From positions 4,387,538-4,451,537 of the forward strand of contig OZ037772.1 of assembly GCA_964035545.1 (NCBI GenBank): a DNA stretch of 64,000 nt. The letters run 5' to 3'. The translations under genes and the position numbers were made by a program. Numbering within the stretch: position 1 is the first letter of the stretch; the number at the start of each line of letters is the position of its first letter. Shown one piece after another: positions 47,335 through 60,915 of the stretch. The stretch is from Bugula neritina. Taxonomy: Eukaryota; Bryozoa; Gymnolaemata; Cheilostomatida; Bugulidae. Below the pieces are notes generated by a model that saw only the letters and a list, made by a program, of their open reading frames with translations, searched no databases and was not told where the DNA came from.

Positions 47335-47945
47335 TCATAAGTTTCTCTCAAAATGTAGTTCAGGTTCTTGAATAATATTGCCCTACGGGTGGCATGCGTG
47401 TTGCCTACTTGTAATTGTTTAGCCCAAGATTAAACTACAACCAATAAGCAGCAACCTTCGTTAGGGCTGCGTAATCTATCAACATTCCATTATGGGTGCT
47501 ACATAAACAAAGTACAAAGCGAGCTATTCATTAGAGCCTGCCAGCTAGCTAGCCTGTAATTATTATGTAGGCGCCAATATCTTCTCATCCCTACGTGCTC
47601 AGTGAAGCGTGAAGTGCTGCGCGCTGCTAGTTTCTTATGAGAAAATATGGCATTTTCAGTGTATAAATCACCAATTTATGAGCAATCTAGCAGAGTTATT
47701 GAAAAAAGAAAAAAACTTACACTGGAGAAATATCTCAGGATTCCAGCAGTGCAATTTTTATTCAGATATCATGCTTTGCTGCTGAGATATTTTACTGGTA
47801 CTGAAAAGTCAGCTTTTCAGGCAAAATTGGCCAAAATTAGGCAGTTTTTTGTCTATAACTTCGCAAAAAAAATGAAAATTGAAATTTCCAAAAAACTTAC
47901 ACTGGAGAAAAAGAAGATCTACAACATAGTTTTTAAATTTTGACT
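47335..47945 (-). repeat. Dispersed repeat, copy 3 (inverted), with integrase fragment
   Basis: 47440-47945 is the reverse complement of the 21758-22260 repeat. 47335-47430 carries the integrase scrap also seen at 1-160 and 22262-22390. A short internal duplication (ATTTTACTGGTACTGA at 47788 and 47967) lies at its edge. Confidence 0.75.
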
Positions 47946-49143
47946 CTAGCACACTTAGGTGAGATTTTATTTTACTGGTACTGAATTCTTATATGATTAC
48001 AATGCAAACCTCAGCAAGGCAGTTGCAGCTAAAAGGTTGCCCTTAACTATCCTGTGTGGTGCTACCATTAAAAATGTTTTTATACTTTTTATACTTTTAG
48101 CATATTTTAAAACTTTTTTATCTTGTAAGAGCAAAATATAACAGGTACCTAGAAATAAAAAGCAGTTTTAATCCTCTGTCTGTAAGCCAGAGTATGGCAA
48201 GCAAAGCACCCTGGACTATTAATAGGTTACAAGTGTTATATGGTGGAAAATGAAGTTCTTCATTTTTAAAGCCTCGGCCCTAGAGTAAATAGAACAGCCT
48301 ACAGACTAGTAACTTTAGTTGTTAACTGACTTTAAGTAACAATTAGGTAACTGACTGAATGGATAGAACAAGCACTGCTACACTGCAGGAAAGCTTCAAG
48401 TGAAACTATTAGAGTCATTATAACAGTTGTTTATTTTAACAACTAAAATAATATATTAACTAAAGAAAATTTTTTTCGATATAAAATACAAAACTATACA
48501 ACTTTTCATGACTTATTCTGTACTTTATCGATGATTAGTTTTACAGAAAATGGCTTGCTCTATGTTTCCTTATTCAGTCACAGCTGCATGGTAACAGTGA
48601 ACAGTTTTACAAAATGCAATTTATCTTCATTAAAAGATTTCTTGCTGGTATGCAGCTTCAGCAAGTTAAAGAGATGTGTTCAAAGTTTACATTTGTTAAG
48701 TATAATATTGATTCTTGGGGAATTGCCATCAGAATTGCTTCAAACTTCATGTCCTATGTTATACTTATTGTAGTTGTCATTGCCCTTATGTAGCCCTTTG
48801 TGTATCTCTATAAAGTTGGAACCTGTTATTAACTCTATAATGAAAACCATTACCTCTAAAATTACTTAATTTATCAGCTGTTCGAGTTCTCCACAAACTT
48901 TTAGTAGTTAATTAAGTTGCTTAGCCTTGGCCCAGGCCAAGAAAGGCAATAGTCAATTAGTTGATTAGTTGCCATTAATTTCAAATCACAAACTTACTTT
49001 AAGTGTTTATACACATAAAATATTCAAGCATTTAATGAGACATGGTGGGAAAAAACTTAAACTTCTCTTGCTGGGGCAGAAAATTTTATTTGTTAAGTTT
49101 CCTGTGTAATAGGTTAGCTACTTGATTATTACTACATGTCTTA
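47946..49143. other. No gene seen
   Basis: A+T-rich sequence. An 80-codon frame at 48531 shows no recognisable domain. Confidence 0.45.
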
Positions 49144-52100
49144 TATAGAGAGAAATATTAGTGCAGCGCTTGCACTAAAGTTGTTCAAAGAGCCTTTTAT
49201 TGTCAGTATAGCCTGCACCCCACCTCTAATAGTTGTTAGACCTGCACTTATTTTGATGAAATTGAAAATTAATCCGATTAGTGTAAGCTGAAAAATATTT
49301 TGTAGTAGCTCTGAAACCACTTAGTTGTTAAGTCAACGCTACTTTTCACAAGTATTACGTAATCATCATACCTAGGTCTGAATGAAGCTAAACAGTAGTT
49401 GATAGGAGCAGAAAGTGAGATCAATGCTACAACTACATATGTTCAAGCAAAATTTTATTTACATAAGAATTATGGAACAATCGGCAGTTGTTTACCTAAC
49501 AACATTATTCGTTCACATGTGCACTAATGATGATCACAAACCTTTATAGGAAGCTAGGATAGATTTGAACCCTACATTTGGGTCATTTCAATTGGTGCTT
49601 CCCAGTTAGATGCTATTTATACATTTTACGTGCAATTTATTTGAATACTATTGAAATATATGTGTATTTAAATAAATTTGAGTCAATTGCTTTTTATAAT
49701 TGGCACACAAATAAATTTCTTTGCTCTGCATAAACCTATTAATTTTGCATTTTCTATATCTTCTGTTTTTTGAAAAAATGTTATTATTAATGCATTTAAT
49801 GCTTTTTTTCAACACAAATTTGGAAAAATTTAAATATTTTTGCAAATATATCATATTGTTGGTTATTTTATGTTTAGCAATCGATATGAAAGTTATATAA
49901 GGGTATATAGGTATATAATACTTAGTACCAAAACAAAAAATACAACCCAACTGGGGAGCATATAAGTGGATTGAAACTCCTTCAACTTACTAGCTGTTTA
50001 TGATTTCGAAATTTTTTTGAAGCCAAGACATTTTCAAATAGCTTGTTACCAGACTACTATTAAACATTGCCCCACTCCGTTTATCAAAGACTAAAGTTGA
50101 ATTTATCAACAAAAAATTTCAACTGCACATATCTCTTGCATGGGAAGTTTAGGCTTCACTAGTCAATTTCATTCATGGAAAGGAAAGCCAACTAATTTAA
50201 AATGTGTGTAAAAGAGAGATCAGGGAGATGCACCATTAAACTCCAATGTACTCAGTTATCAGCAAATGTGTTTCAAACAAGAAGCTTAAAATTAACAATG
50301 AAACAAGCTACTGAATAGTCAATTGTGGATCAGGTGAACCACTTCAAAAGCCTTGTGTAAACTTGTGTAAACTACCCGGTGGAACAAAAGAAGATGTTGC
50401 ATAACAGAGCTATAGTAAGGAAATATTTAAATTGTAATTCAAAGGCAAGAAACTGGCTTACCAAGCAGTGACAGAGCAAAGCAAAGGTTATTACATAACA
50501 GCACATAGTTTTCATTCACGGCTTTTGACAGAAGAAATATTTTGCCAGCATAGTGAACACCAGAGGCTCAGACTAAGAGGTTGTGCTTTGAGATTCAGTG
50601 AATTTGTGCTTCCAAACAACCCCACAACATGGAAAACATTGAATCATTTCATCACATGGGTAAAGATTGCAGCTACCTCAGAGATAGAAGATGATCACTT
50701 TCTTTCAGAGTTAGGAACTGAAGTTGTCATTGCAGCAAAAGGTAAGCCCAATCATTTGCTTAACGTTGTCATTTGATATCACAATGACAGTATGAGTATG
50801 ACTATTGCTGTAGCCAGATAATTGAATTTGTGCAACCATAACTTTTAAGAGACCACATTGACTAATAATTCCCAAACTACTCTATTCCTATATCAATTTG
50901 ATATGAGTTTTCCTGTAGCAATCTATTTTCAAAAAATTTAGCGTTTTATTTCCACTTCACCTTCTAGCAATTTGTGCTAAATTCATTAATTTGAATTCCC
51001 TCCCCCATTGTAAAAGTATTGTTAATAATGCAGTTTAGCAGCCTACAAGTAGTTATTAGCCTTAATCAGCTGCCAAGCTAGCTTCTTGTTTTATAGCTAA
51101 ATACCAAAATGCCAATATTAGTGGTGAGTTGGCAAAGTTGGCAAAATTTTTCATTAACTTCCGTGCCACCAGTTTATTCTTTTATTTATCTTTGCACAGC
51201 ACAATTAAATATAAAAACATGTTTAAGTAGCAATATTTTTCTTGGTAGTACTTTATTTGTTTTTCAATTTATAGACATACTGAAACTTATCAATATCTGT
51301 TATCTCGATATGAGAGGTCCATATAAAATGCTGACTCCAGCTTAAATTGTGATTCACTGACATTTTGAGATAAATTTAATGCAGAGAAGCTTCTATTAAC
51401 TAAACTAATTATGCCCAACAGCTCTTGCATTTGTAATTAAGAAAGAAGTAAAATAAAATGATGGCAAAAATTGTTACTAAATTTTGATAAGCTCAAACTA
51501 ACCCAAACACTATGCAACATAATGATCATAAGTTTGCCAAAGCCTGTATGGTTATTCAGAATCAAACGATTGGTACGATGGTGCTGAAAATATGCTGAAA
51601 GATTCATAGCTAACATCATTGATACTATTAGTTTTGGCCTTAGACTTCAGCTTCTTCAAAGTTGAACTTAATTTATTTACGCTGCTTGTGATTGTATATC
51701 TAACCAAATGTTTACTGTTCATACTAATACAGTTTAAATATTACCCAACTTTTATCTTTTGTTGTAGATCCCATAACATTGTTTAAGAACATGCACTCAA
51801 AGATGCTGAATAGGAGCACAAAAAAGAATTTGACCGCTACAAAACTTTGAATCATGCTGAGACCTTCAGCCTGCAAACAGGCGCACTCACCACTACATTA
51901 CAAGCGTCACTGGGTGCTCTCGACACTACACCTTACCCACTTTTCAAGAACTCAGCTGCCTTTTTTATACTACTCCTTCAGGCTTCCCTGGCCACTCAAC
52001 TCCTCTTGGAGTACTACCACACTTTACTAACTGCTGGAATTAGTTATAAAACTCCCCCCTCCCGTACTTGGGTTACTATCACAGACCTCGGACTTGCACA

Positions 52101-52347
52101 CAGGTGTGCTAACCATTACACACCACAACTGCTTGGTTATCACTACACTACAGAGCAAGAATGTAATGACACACACTATGGTCTTAGCAGGTTCTGCTAA
52201 TATTGAGAAAAGTTAACTGAGTTTACAGTCGTAGAAAAATTCTGCAAATGTTTATTTTCATGTTTTTTTTCTTATTTTAATCTTCAGAAGTTATTTTTTG
52301 TTGCATTTCTTATATTCAACTATCATATACAATAAAATCCACATTAC
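49144..52347 (+). repeat. 3.2 kb tandem duplication, copy A
   Basis: Collinear with 52350-55520 at an offset of 3206 bp, with few differences (about 5 in the first 270 bp by eye). The left terminus is a mutated TIR, where the CACA of copy B is TATA. The copy ends at ...ACATTACTA, where copy B goes on into the tail block. Confidence 0.92.
50468..51850 (+). CDS. Possible two-exon gene in copy A (unknown)
   Basis: An open stretch from 50468 reaches a good donor (AAAAG|GTAAGC) at 50741. A good acceptor (TTTTGTTGTAG) at 51767 joins it in frame to about 27 more codons and a TGA at 51848. The protein would be about 118 residues with no recognisable domain. In copy B the same splice sites exist but upstream and downstream indels break the frame. 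A separate 117-codon frame (51847-52200) also persists in copy B (55013-55372, 119 codons). Coding function is doubtful. Confidence 0.25.
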
Positions 52348-55300
52348 TACACAGAGAGAAATATTAGTGCAGCGCTTGCACTAAAGTTGTTCAAAGAGCC
52401 TTTTATTGTCGGTATAGCCTGCACCACACCTCTAATAGTTGTTAGACCTGCACTTATTTTGATGAAATTGAAAATTAATCCGATTAGTGTAAGCTGAAAA
52501 ATATTTTGTAGTAGCTCTGAAACCACTTAGTTGTTAAGTCAACATTACTTTTCACAAGTATTACGTAATCATCATCCCTAGGTCTGAATCAAGCTAAACA
52601 GTAGTTGATAGGAGCAGAAAGTGAGATCAATGCTACAACTACATATGTTCAAGCAAAATTTTATTTACATAAGAATTATGGAACAATCGGCAGTTGTTTA
52701 CCTAACATTATTCGTTCACATGTGCACTAATGATGATCACAAACCTTTATAGGAAGCTAGGATAGAGTTGAACGCTACATTTGGGTCATTTCAATTGGTG
52801 CTTCCCAGTTAGATGCTATTTATACATTTTACGTGCAATTTATTTGAATACTATTGAAATATATGTGTATTTAAATAAATTTGCGTCAATTGCTTTTTAT
52901 AATTGGCACACAAATAAATTTCTTTGCTCTGCATAAACCTATTAATTTTGCATTTTCTATATTTTTTGTTTTTTGAAAAAATGTTATTATTAATGCATTT
53001 AATGCTTTTTTTCAACACAAATTTGGAAAAATTTAAATATTATTGCAAATATATCATATTGTTGGTTATTTTATGTTTAGCAATTGATATGAAAGTTATA
53101 TAAGGGTATATAGGTATATAATACTTAGTACCAAAACAAAAAATACAACCTAACTGGGGAGCATATAAGTGGAATGAAACTCCTTCAACCTACTAGCTGT
53201 TTATGATTTCGAAATTTTTTTGAAGCCAAGACATTTTCAAATAGCTTGTTACCAGACTACTATTAAACATTGCCCCACTCCGTTTATCAAAGACTTAAGT
53301 TGAATTTATCAACAAAAAATTTCAACTGCACATATCTCTTGCATGGGTAGTTTAGGCTTCACTAGTCAATTTAAAATGTGTGTAAAAGAGAGATCAGGGA
53401 GATGCACCATTAAACTCAAATGTACTCAGTTATCAGCAAATGTGTTTCAAACAAGAAGCTTAAAATTAACAATGAAACAAGCTACTGAATAGTCAATTGT
53501 GGATCAGGTGAACCACTTCAAAAGCCTTGTGTAAACTTGTGTAAACTACCTGGTGGAACAAGAGAAGATGTTGCATAACAGAGCTATAGTATGGAAATAT
53601 TTAAATTGTAATTCAAAGGCAAGAAACTGGCTTACCAAGCAGTGACAGAGCAAAGCAAAGGTTATTACATAACAGCACATAGTTTTCATTCACGGCTATT
53701 GACAGAAGAAATATTTTGCCGGCATAGTGAACACCAGAGGCTCAGAATAAAGGTTGTGCTTTGAGATTCAGCGAATTTGTGCTTCCAAACAACCCCACAA
53801 CATGGAAAACATTGAATCATTTCATCACATGGGTAAAGATTGCAGCTACCTCTCAGAGATAGAAGATGATCACTTTCTTTCAGAGTTAGGAACTGAAGTT
53901 GTCATTGCAGCAAAAGGTAAGCCCAATCACTTGCTTAACGTTGTCATTTGATATCACAATGACAGTATGACTATTGCTGTAGACAGATAATTGAATTTGT
54001 GCAACCATAACTTTTAAGAAACCACATTGACTGATATTTCCCAAACTACTCTATTCCTATATCAATTTGATACGAGTTTTCCTGTAACAATCTATTTTCA
54101 AAAAACTTAGCGTTTTATTTCCACTTCACCTTCTAGCAATTTGTGCTAAATTCATTAATTTGAATTCCCTCCCCATTGTAAAAGTATTGTTAATAATTCA
54201 GTTTAGCAGCCTACAAGTAGTTATTAGCCTTAATCAGCTGCCAAGCTAGCTTCTTGTTTTATAGCTAAGTACCAAAATGCCAATATTAGTGCAAAGTTGG
54301 CAAAATTTTTCATTAACTTCCGTGCCACCAGTTTATTCTTTTATTTATCTTTGCACAGCACAATTAAAAATAAATATAAAAACATGTTTAAGTAGCAATA
54401 TTTTTTTTTGGTAGTACTTTATTTGTTTTTCAATTTATAGACATACTGAAACTTATCAATATTTGTTATCTCGATATAAGGGGTCCATATAAAATGCTGA
54501 CTCCAGCTTAAATTGTGATTCACTGACATTTTGAGATAATTTTAATGCAGAGAAGCTTCTATTAACTAAACTAATTATGCCCAACAGCTCTTGCATTTGT
54601 AATTAAGAAAGAAGTAAAATAAAATGATGGCAAAAATTGTTAGTAAATTTTGATAAGCTCAAACTAACCCAAACACTACGCAACATAATGATCATAAGTT
54701 TGCCAAAGCCTGTATGGTTATTCAGAATCAAACGATTGGTACGATGGTGCTGAAAATATGCTGAAAGATTCGTAGCTAACATCATTGATACTATTAGTTT
54801 TGGCCTTAGACTTCAGCTTCTTCAAAGTTGAACTTAATTTATTTACGCTGCTTGTGATTGTATATCTTAACCAAATGTTTACTGTTTATACTAATACAGT
54901 TTAAATATTACCCAACTTTTATCTTTTGTTGTAGATCCCATAACATTTTTAAGACCATGCACTCAAACATGCTGAATAGAAGCACAAAAAAGAATTTGAC
55001 CGCTACAAAACTTTGAATCATGCTGAGACCTTCAGCCTGCAAACAGGCGCACTCACCACTACATTACAAGCGTCACTGGGTGCTCTCGACACTACACCTC
55101 ACCCACTTCTCAAGAACCCAGCTGCCTATTTTATACTACTTCTTCAGGCTTCCCTGGCCACTCAACTCCTCTTGGAGTACTACCACACTTTACTAACCGC
55201 TGGAATTAGTTATAAAACTTCCCCCTCCCCCTCCCGTACTTGGGTTACTATCACGGACCCCGGACTTACACACAGGTGTGCTAACCATTACACACCACAA

Positions 55301-55654
55301 CTGCTTGGTTATCGCTACACTACAGAGCAAAAATGTAATGACACGCACTATGGTCTTAGCAGGTTCTGCTAATATTGAGAAAAGGTAACTGAATTTACAG
55401 TCGTAGAAAAATTCTGCAAATGTTTATTTTCATGTTTTTTTTTCTTATTTTAATCTTTAGAAGTTATTTTTTGTTGCATTTCTTGTATTCAACTATCATA
55501 TACAATAAAATCTACATTACTATACTCTCATACTGGTTAGAAGTTATGACAAGTTAGTTCAGAGTGATCAGTAATAATTTTTGCAGAAGCTTATTTCCAA
55601 CGAAAATTAGAGCAGCATGGAACATTTATAAGTTCAGCTTTGAATATAACTTAG

Positions 55655-55915
55655 TTCAGCATTGAGCATATCTAAGATCATCATTGAACAGAAATAAGAT
55701 CATCATTAAACATATATAATATCACTATTGAGCATAAATAAGATCACCATTGAATATATATAAGCTCACCATTGAACATATATAATATCGCTATTGAACA
55801 TAAATAAGATCACTATTGAACATATATAATATCACAATTGAGCATAAATAAGATCACCATTGAAAATATATAAGCTCACCATTGAACATATATAAGATCA
55901 CCATTGAACATAATT
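55655..55915. repeat. 22-bp minisatellite
   Basis: About 11 units of the type ATTGAACATAAATAAGATCA plus two bases, varying at a few positions. A shorter array is at about 56235-56440. Confidence 0.85.
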
Positions 55916-56234
55916 TGGCTCATTGTGATAAATACAAAGAATCAACTTCACAACTCTTTATATCAACATTGATCTAACATACTATTCACTGTGAACAGTA
56001 CCTGACACTAATTTCTATTCACTGCTGGTCAATTTAGGGATCCAAAAAACGAGAGGTTTTAGTTGTCAGCTTATGTTCACTCTAACACTAATATTTCTCT
56101 CTGTGTATACTCTCATACTGGTTAGAAGTTATGACAAGTTAGTTCAGAGTGATCAGTAATAATTTTTGCAGAAGCTTATTTCCAACGAAAATTAGAGCAG
56201 CATGGAACATTTATAAGTTCAGCTTTGAATATAA

Positions 56235-56440
56235 CTTAGTTCAGCATTGAGCATATCTGAGATCATCATTGAACATAAATAAGATCACTATTAAACATAA
56301 TATATAATATCACTATTGAACATAAATAAGATCACTATTAAACATATATAATATCACTATTGAGCATAAATAAGATCACCATTAAAAATATATAAGCTCA
56401 CTATTGAACATATATAAGATCACCATTGAACATAATTTGG
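56235..56440. repeat. 22-bp minisatellite, second array
   Basis: Same unit as at 55655, with fewer copies and some irregular spacing. Confidence 0.85.
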
Positions 56441-56629
56441 CTCATTGTGATAAATACAAAGAATCAACTTCACAACTCTTTATATCAACATTGATCTAAC
56501 ATACTATTCACTGTGAACAGTACCTGACACTGATTTCTATTCACTGCTGGTCAATTTAGGGATCCAAAAAACGAGAGGTTTTAGTTGTCAGCTTATGTTC
56601 ACTCTAACACTAATATTTCTCTCTGTGTA

Positions 56630-58217
56630 TAGTTGCTAGCCTTTGCTAATTCTAAACTAAATGGTTGTGTCTTCTTCAATATATGAAAGAAAAATGTAAG
56701 TAGCCGCAAAAAAGTTATAAGAAAATTAAAGACATTCATCATTTGTTTTAATTTGTCGTAGTTCCTGGCCTAATGTATTGGGATATGAGGTTAATAAAAG
56801 ATTTTATTTCTTATATTCTTACTTTTAAATTCTTATTTTGCCTGTCACTTAGTAAGAATAAGAGCAAATTCACAGCTTAGCTATTATATACTAATTACCA
56901 AATAGCTACAATGTCCACATTCATGTCTACTTTTTAGTTGAATTGTTTAGAGGTATTATAGCTGCAAATATTTAGCCATTCTACAGTTAGCTGGTGTATT
57001 TGCTCCAATTGTGTTTACATGAGACATACTCAGGGTTCCCCCCAGTTTCTATTAATTACATGCAACAAAATATTCCCAGCAAAGTGCTTGCTTATTTTAT
57101 GAATGTTACTATACATAATATTTATAAAAAGTATGATTTTCATTTTCTAATGCTTTTAAATATAGCAGTTGAAGTAAAATATATTGTTTAGAGTTTATAT
57201 ATGGAGGGGAGTTGCCAATTGGAATTAAACTGAATTGTTACTCTTAGAGACAGACGACCAGTGTAGCACTGGTGCTACATGTCTTTTTCAAACTTTAAAA
57301 CTAGTTGCTGAATTGGTTTCCCTGTTTTGAAAAATTTTTCAAGTAAAATAATTCAGTTAGAAAAAATATTGTTCACGCAATGGGTGAATATCAAGATCTA
57401 AATTTCTTGCTAGTCATATAATTTTACTACCTATACACACAAAAAAGAGTAAGACATGTATAGATAGTTTTCAATAATATGTGTTAATAAGTTTGAATTT
57501 ATTATCTCTTGATTCCCATTAAGTTTATTGTGAATAAAACTTGGTGTATCTTATATGCTACAGGGTCTAATATTTAGTAGCAAAAGTCAGCTGCAAGCAT
57601 TTCTTAACATCTCCTATTATAAAAGTTAACATTGTAGTGACAGCAGACAAAATTTTCAGCTATTATGCTCAGTCAGTTGAAAAAGGTCTTTCATAGAAAC
57701 TATAAACTTTGCATGTACTGAGATAACACAAAACCAAGAAAAATAGAACAGCTAGCTTGAAGATTTTTCTTTATTGTACAGTATTTGAGGGTAAACTTCT
57801 TCAAAAGAATTTATAATTATGACAGTGCTTTTTAAGTTGTGGCCAAATAGGCTAATTCCAGGATTTCTTTATAAGGTTCAGACCAAAGTACAACTTTTGG
57901 CAGCCATTTCTAGTAAATTAAAAACTTTTAAGCTTACTTAAGCTTCCTGATTATTATGAAGATGAAAAGAAACTCGGCCCAGAACTACGCAGGGTTTCCA
58001 TTATCTTTCGCTTAATTATAGGGATGCAGTCTCCCTCCAGACCTTAGTAAAAGTAATTGCAGGAACAGATAATTTTCTTCATTACTATAGCAGTATATAA
58101 ATAAGAAATTTTGTCAAACCTGCTATTCTGACACTGGAAAGTTGCATTTCAGCTAGGTGAAGCTTGCCGGGAAGCCATAGTACTTTTAAACACTATATAA
58201 CCAAATTGTTAGAAGAA
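56630..58217. other. No gene seen
   Basis: A+T-rich sequence with no exon that I can support. Confidence 0.45.
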
Positions 58218-59512
58218 ATGCCTGTTTCTACCAGAAGCAAAAATAAAAATTTGAGCAGCAAGTTGGAGACAGCAAAAGGTATGTATCTTCTTAGGTCAAA
58301 TATTATTTTAATTTCTTCCAGTCTTACCAAAAAATATTGATGCAGTTTTAACTGTAGTTAGTGGAGAGTCAATTTTATGAGAAAATGTGCAATTTTGTTT
58401 CATGTAACAATTTACTGAAAATACAATCATCTTTTTTAAATAATTAAAATCATCAAACTGCATAATATGACTTCTGGTTGATTGGGGAAACAGTCATGCA
58501 TAATGCTTACCAAAAAACTATAATATGATGTAATCTAATACTAAACATTTTAATTTAATAATGTATATACCTGTAAATCATTATTTTGTTTTGAAAGCAA
58601 CTTTAGCTAATTGTTACTTTTGTTACTTTGTTTTTAAGAATAATGTTAGACCTCTTACGTTAATATATATTTAAAGTATATCTGTTCAGTAATTATATTG
58701 CCTACTATACTCAAACTTTGTTTTAATGGTGATTGGAACTTTATAAAATACATTTTAATAGCTTTGAAGGCCATATAGATCTCTGTGTTGCAGGAGTTTT
58801 GGCAGCTTTCCAAAAGCCATTGTGAAATGAAAGCTATTTGTGAAAGCTTTCGCAATAGCTATTTGCTGGCTATTTTTATTCAATGAGTCAGTGTAGCTCA
58901 ATTTTCCTCCTGCTAAAGATGCAGGCAATTTATACTTAATTGTAAGTATCAAGTATTATATTATCTTTTGTTTTCAACTTCATTAACTAAATGATACAGC
59001 AACCAGTATCGGCTGTCACACTCTGCACTGGCAATTTTTAATCAGCTTGCATTGAAAATATGGACAACAGCTATCTATTTATTATATTTAGACTGCGAAC
59101 ATATAAATTGTTTAAAATTATAATGATCACTTATGGCTTATCATAATATAAAATATTAGCTACTATATTATGCTATAAGCACATCATGTATATTTATACA
59201 TATAATAAGTTATAGTATCAATATATATTTTGATCTTGTACTTCTTTGATTTAATATATTATATTATGCAATGTTTAAAGTGTTTTAAAGCATTACCTCA
59301 GGCTTTATATAACATTTTTGTAACACACACTCAAGAGCCTTCAGTTTTTCTTATTAACATTTTTGGATTGAATGCACGAAATAACACTCAGATGTGAAAT
59401 TGTATTTATCTGCATCTCCCTTCTTTTGTAGACTCAGCTTCTATTGTTCAAAGTGCTTTTGATAATTTCATTAAAAGAGCAAAGTTGGACAATGACAGTG
59501 AATCTTTATTTG
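58218..59512 (+). CDS. First exons of an unknown gene
   Basis: The ATG at 58218 starts a 61-nt exon ending AAAG|GTATGT at 58278. The second exon (59432-59512) follows a strong acceptor (TTCTTTTGTAG) and ends G|GTAAGA. They join in frame into a basic N-terminus (S-T-R-S-K-N-K-N) and a helix with K-R-A-K, suggesting a nuclear protein. A third exon at 59927-60000 would continue the frame to a TAG at about 60036, giving some 84 residues, but this is weaker. No domain recognised. Confidence 0.35.
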
Positions 59513-60049
59513 GTAAGAATGCCATAAAAAATTTACTTTAATTCTAATCTTGATGAAATGAATTGTTATTTAAAATTCCCGGTTATCAAACCAGGTTTTG
59601 TGATTAGTAAGCACTGAGGTGGGTGATTGTAATTTTGTCTATTGAAATGCTACATGTGGCTAAAACTTCACAACTATTAGATGAAGTTTTTAGGTAATAT
59701 CTGCTAAGTTGCGTTTATACCTTCCAAATTTTTAGTCAGCATTTAAATTCAAGTTGAAATGTCACCGAGTTTCAGTAAGACTATATAAGGGTGCACTCTG
59801 AAAAGTGCTATTAACTGAAACATAAACACTTTTTTCAGGAGAGGTATAAACACAACTTTAGACTTATTACTAACTTATCTGCACTTATTTTGAATATAGA
59901 ACTATATTATTGTCCATGAATTTCAGTTGCCATGAGTGCAAGTCTACTTGAAGCTATATTTGACACTGCACTTCTTTTTATTGCATTTAACCTAAAAAAG
60001 GTAAAAAAAATTGCAGTTAAAGTTTTAATGTTTTAGCTATGTGTTCAGT

Positions 60050-60215
60050 GACTGCATTTATTCTGCCGTTTATCCTGGATCTGCAGACTGCTCTGAAGTA
60101 GTTGGATTTCTTGCAGTTACTACACTGTTTGCCGTAAGCATTTTCGGGAGGATGAGAGTTGCCACAGTTTCCACAGTTAAACTTTGAAGGATTATTTGCT
60201 TCCTTGTCAGTTGTG
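60050..60215 (-). pseudogene. Retroelement gag zinc-knuckle relic
   Basis: On the - strand: C-G-N-C-G-N-S-H-P-P-E-N-A, then G-K-Q-C-S-N-C-K-K-S-N-Y-F-R-A-V-C. This is the tandem Cys-rich pattern common in animal Ty3/gypsy Gag. In the first unit a Cys is replaced (E-N-A for the usual K/E-C-P-A). No capsid or pol is seen next to it. Confidence 0.6.
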
Positions 60216-60915
60216 CGTAAGTACAGTTTGACACTTTTGTTTGCTTTAGTGGCCTTGAGACCAAGTGTATGAATTGATTCTCCTTCACTAGGAAATGTTA
60301 ATATTCATTATTGATTACATTTCTGGTGCTATAGCTAGACAAATTTTGAAAGATTACCTATTTACATTTGATCAAAAAATAGTATATACCCTGCTGCAGC
60401 TTCAGCGCCATGGTAAAAATGAAGCATAAATAAAGCAGTAAATTGAATGTGCAGTACAACCTAAAATTATTAATTTTAGTTTAGTATTTGTAAACCAATT
60501 TAATGCCAATTATAGCCATTTTTATATACGAGTCTGTTCAAGCAGTTCAAGTCTCCCTATAACTGCAATAATCGTATAGCTTTACCTCATCTTGCAAACT
60601 TGTCTTTTTATACTTATCCCCTCCCAGTTGATAAGGGCACTTTTATTTCAATATATTATCTCCCAAAATACAGACTGTATTGCATGTTTAAGTTAGAAGA
60701 TAAAATAGCCAAACATTTTTAAAACAAATTTAGATTAGCAACTGTGAGCTTTAACCTTCTACAGGAAACAAAAAATATGCTGACTGTATGTCTTTTCAAT
60801 CAAAGTAAATTTAGCTTATAACTTTACTTCTGTAACCTTTGAAATTATTTCTGAAAAACAAGCGAAGTGAAACTAATTATGATGTAAATAAACGAGATTA
60901 ATTTATATGACTTAC

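Larger units (their letters stand above)
52350..56627. mobile_element. TIR-bounded element: copy B plus tail blocks
   Basis: CACAGAGAGAAATATTAGTG (52350-52369) is matched by its exact complement at 56086-56105 and again at 56608-56627. TA flanks the left end (52348-52349) and both right ends, as expected for a TA target duplication. There is no transposase, so it would be non-autonomous. The two alternative right ends arise from a tandemly duplicated tail. Confidence 0.7.
55521..56627 (+). repeat. Tail block, two tandem copies (585 bp period)
   Basis: 55521-56105 and 56106-56627 are near-identical, each starting TATACTCTCATACTGG and ending CTCTCTGTG. The second is shorter because it has fewer minisatellite units. 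Confidence 0.9.

Noticed and set aside
50468-52200. A conserved protein-coding gene in the 3.2 kb duplication
   Set aside because: Splice sites are present in both copies, but copy B has indels that change frame in the would-be exons, and no domain is recognisable.
55655-56440. CRISPR-like regular repeats
   Set aside because: The 22-bp units are directly adjacent with no unique spacers, and the genome is animal. It is a minisatellite.
59927-60036. Third exon completing the 58218 gene
   Set aside because: An acceptor-like TTTCAG and an open frame exist, but the encoded hydrophobic stretch and A-rich end are unconvincing.
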